From Streptomyces cyaneofuscatus (lineage in GTDB: Bacteria > Actinomycetota > Actinomycetes > Streptomycetales > Streptomycetaceae): a DNA stretch of 5,658 nucleotides. The position numbers were made by a program, and so were the translations under genes. Where the stretch lies: positions 1 through 5,658 of the forward strand of contig NZ_JOEM01000044.1 in NCBI RefSeq assembly GCF_000718135.1, read 5' to 3'. Below the pieces are notes generated by a model. The model searched no databases and had not been told where the DNA came from. It was given only the letters and a program-made list of their open reading frames with translations. The first letter of the stretch is position 1. Every line of letters begins with the position of its first letter. This document shows, piece after piece, positions 4,722-5,658 of this stretch.

Positions 4722-5658
4722 TCAGACGGCGCCCGGGGCCGGGGCGTGCAGGTGTTGCTGCCAGCGGGCCCGGCCCTGTTCGCGGGAGCGCAGCAGGGCG
4801 ATCGCGGGCAGGCCCAGGTCCTGGCCCCTCGCCAGCAGTTCGGGGAGCTGGGGGAGCGGGGCCACGGCGGCCACGTCGTCCAGGACCAGCGTCATTGGTG
4901 GGTCGAGCCGACCGTCGGATGACCGTGCGGCCATGCGGCGGCCGTGCTCGACCACGTGTGAGGCGAGCGCGGTGAGGAGGGGCATCGCGCCGGGGCGGGT
5001 ACGGGGATCCTCGATGGGTTCACCGACCACATAGAGCGTTCCCCCCTCGCGGGCAAAAGATTCCAGCGCGGCCGCATCCGATCGGTTGGCCGTGCAGGCC
5101 TCGCGGATGTGCACCGATGAGAGGGCCGAGAAGGCCCGTACGTTCAACTCCTGCGCCACGTCCCGCCGTTCCGGGTACCCCGTGAGCGCGGACTCCAGCA
5201 GCCCGGCGAGACCGGATGCGGCCTTGGGATGCGTACGGAGGAGGCGTACGGGTTCGTGGGCGGATGCCCCCGAGGCCCAGCGGGCGACCTGGCGGAACGG
5301 GCGGCCGTCCACCGCCGCGGCGTGCAGCCAGCACTGGAGGAGGGTCTGCGCGGTGTCGGCCACCGCCGCGTCGATCCTGGCCTGCGGGCGGACCGGGGCG
5401 AGGAGGGCGGCGGCGCGTACGGCGGCGGTGTCGGGGTCCTCGCAGTCGGCGGTGGGCGGCCAGTGGAGGCGGGCCGGGGTGTCGCAGAGGTGGCCGGGGT
5501 CGTAGACGAGGACCGGGCCGAGCTTGGCGCGGGCGTCCTTCGTCTCGGCCCAGACCGTGGGGTCCGAGGTGACGACCAGGGCGGGGCCCTCGGCGTTTTG
5601 GATGGCCTGGACGACAGTGGGGCGCCGGTCGCGGGCGGGGGCATAGACGAGGAGGGGG
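4722..5658 (-). CDS. VirD4/TraD-like ATPase (conjugation coupling-protein family), C-terminal part; 5' end outside window
   Basis: The frame is open from the right edge to TGA at 4722, giving 311 residues; the true start lies beyond 5658. Visible residues 24-54 (GPALVVTSDPTVW, then GPVLVYDPG) match the TraD/VirD4-type segment that follows Walker A. The Walker A itself would be just outside the window. Near the C-terminus TLVLDDVAAVAPLPQLPELL (256-275) is the Walker B and following helix seen in TraG/TraD-like proteins, here with D260-D261 where VirD4 proteins usually have Asp-Glu. The protein ends about 35 residues later, so the usual last strand/arginine-finger region is short. An internal GTG at 5363 is not the start: the upstream frame encodes clear family sequence. 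Coupling proteins are hexameric membrane ATPases feeding DNA to type IV secretion, but no relaxase or secretion gene is in view. As I recall, streptomycete chromosomes commonly carry a stand-alone copy, often labelled type IV or type VI secretion protein. Confidence 0.88.
   Translation of the reverse strand, partial: PLLVYAPARDRRPTVVQAIQNAEGPALVVTSDPTVWAETKDARAKLGPVLVYDPGHLCDTPARLHWPPTADCEDPDTAAVRAAALLAPVRPQARIDAAVADTAQTLLQCWLHAAAVDGRPFRQVARWASGASAHEPVRLLRTHPKAASGLAGLLESALTGYPERRDVAQELNVRAFSALSSVHIREACTANRSDAAALESFAREGGTLYVVGEPIEDPRTRPGAMPLLTALASHVVEHGRRMAARSSDGRLDPPMTLVLDDVAAVAPLPQLPELLARGQDLGLPAIALLRSREQGRARWQQHLHAPAPGAV

Noticed and set aside
5144..5644. Alternative - strand frame (166 residues) at the right edge
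   Set aside because: Pro/Ser/Arg-rich translation; the overlapping frame ending at 4722 encodes clear TraD/VirD4-like sequence through to the window edge.
1..5658. CRISPR arrays, tRNA genes, IS ends, attachment sites
   Set aside because: No regularly spaced repeats, cloverleaf-like sequences, transposase frames or flanking direct repeats were seen on either strand.

Overview
The window comes from a high-GC actinomycete, most likely Streptomyces or a close relative. The evidence is the extreme GC bias at third codon positions, GTG starts, the 3' end of an actinobacterial-type 5S rRNA at the left edge, and the families present: an ABC exporter with a two-component system, a GNAT acetyltransferase, and a VirD4/TraD-like ATPase of a kind common in streptomycete chromosomes. 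The species is inferred and was not determined.

Left edge (1-121): the last ~30 nt of a 5S rRNA gene, so the end of an rRNA operon on the + strand. It is followed by a strong 13-bp stem-loop terminator and a second small inverted repeat. The neighbouring operon runs towards it on the - strand.

Centre (122-3974, - strand): a tightly packed four-gene operon. In transcription order it holds an ABC transporter ATPase, an ABC-2 permease, a sensor histidine kinase (HisKA_3 type) and a LuxR/NarL-type response regulator. ATPase/permease and kinase/regulator overlap by 4 nt (ATGA, GTGA), so the genes are probably translationally coupled. The likely logic is that a membrane kinase senses a compound or envelope stress, phosphorylates the regulator, and the regulator controls the exporter and its own genes. 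The substrate and signal cannot be read from the sequence.

Divergent control region (3975-4127, 153 bp): contains two inverted repeats, one near the middle and one over the predicted -35 of the exporter operon. Both directions have promoter-like hexamers placed so that transcription could start at or next to the start codon (leaderless mRNAs).

Right part: a + strand GNAT N-acetyltransferase (4128-4697). Convergent to it, and running off the right edge, is the C-terminal 311 residues of a VirD4/TraD-like ATPase on the - strand (4722->5658).

Nothing here is clearly an undescribed system. The points most worth checking are the symmetric intergenic palindrome as a candidate operator, and the orphan conjugation-like ATPase beyond the right edge. 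I saw no mobile element ends, CRISPR array or tRNA.
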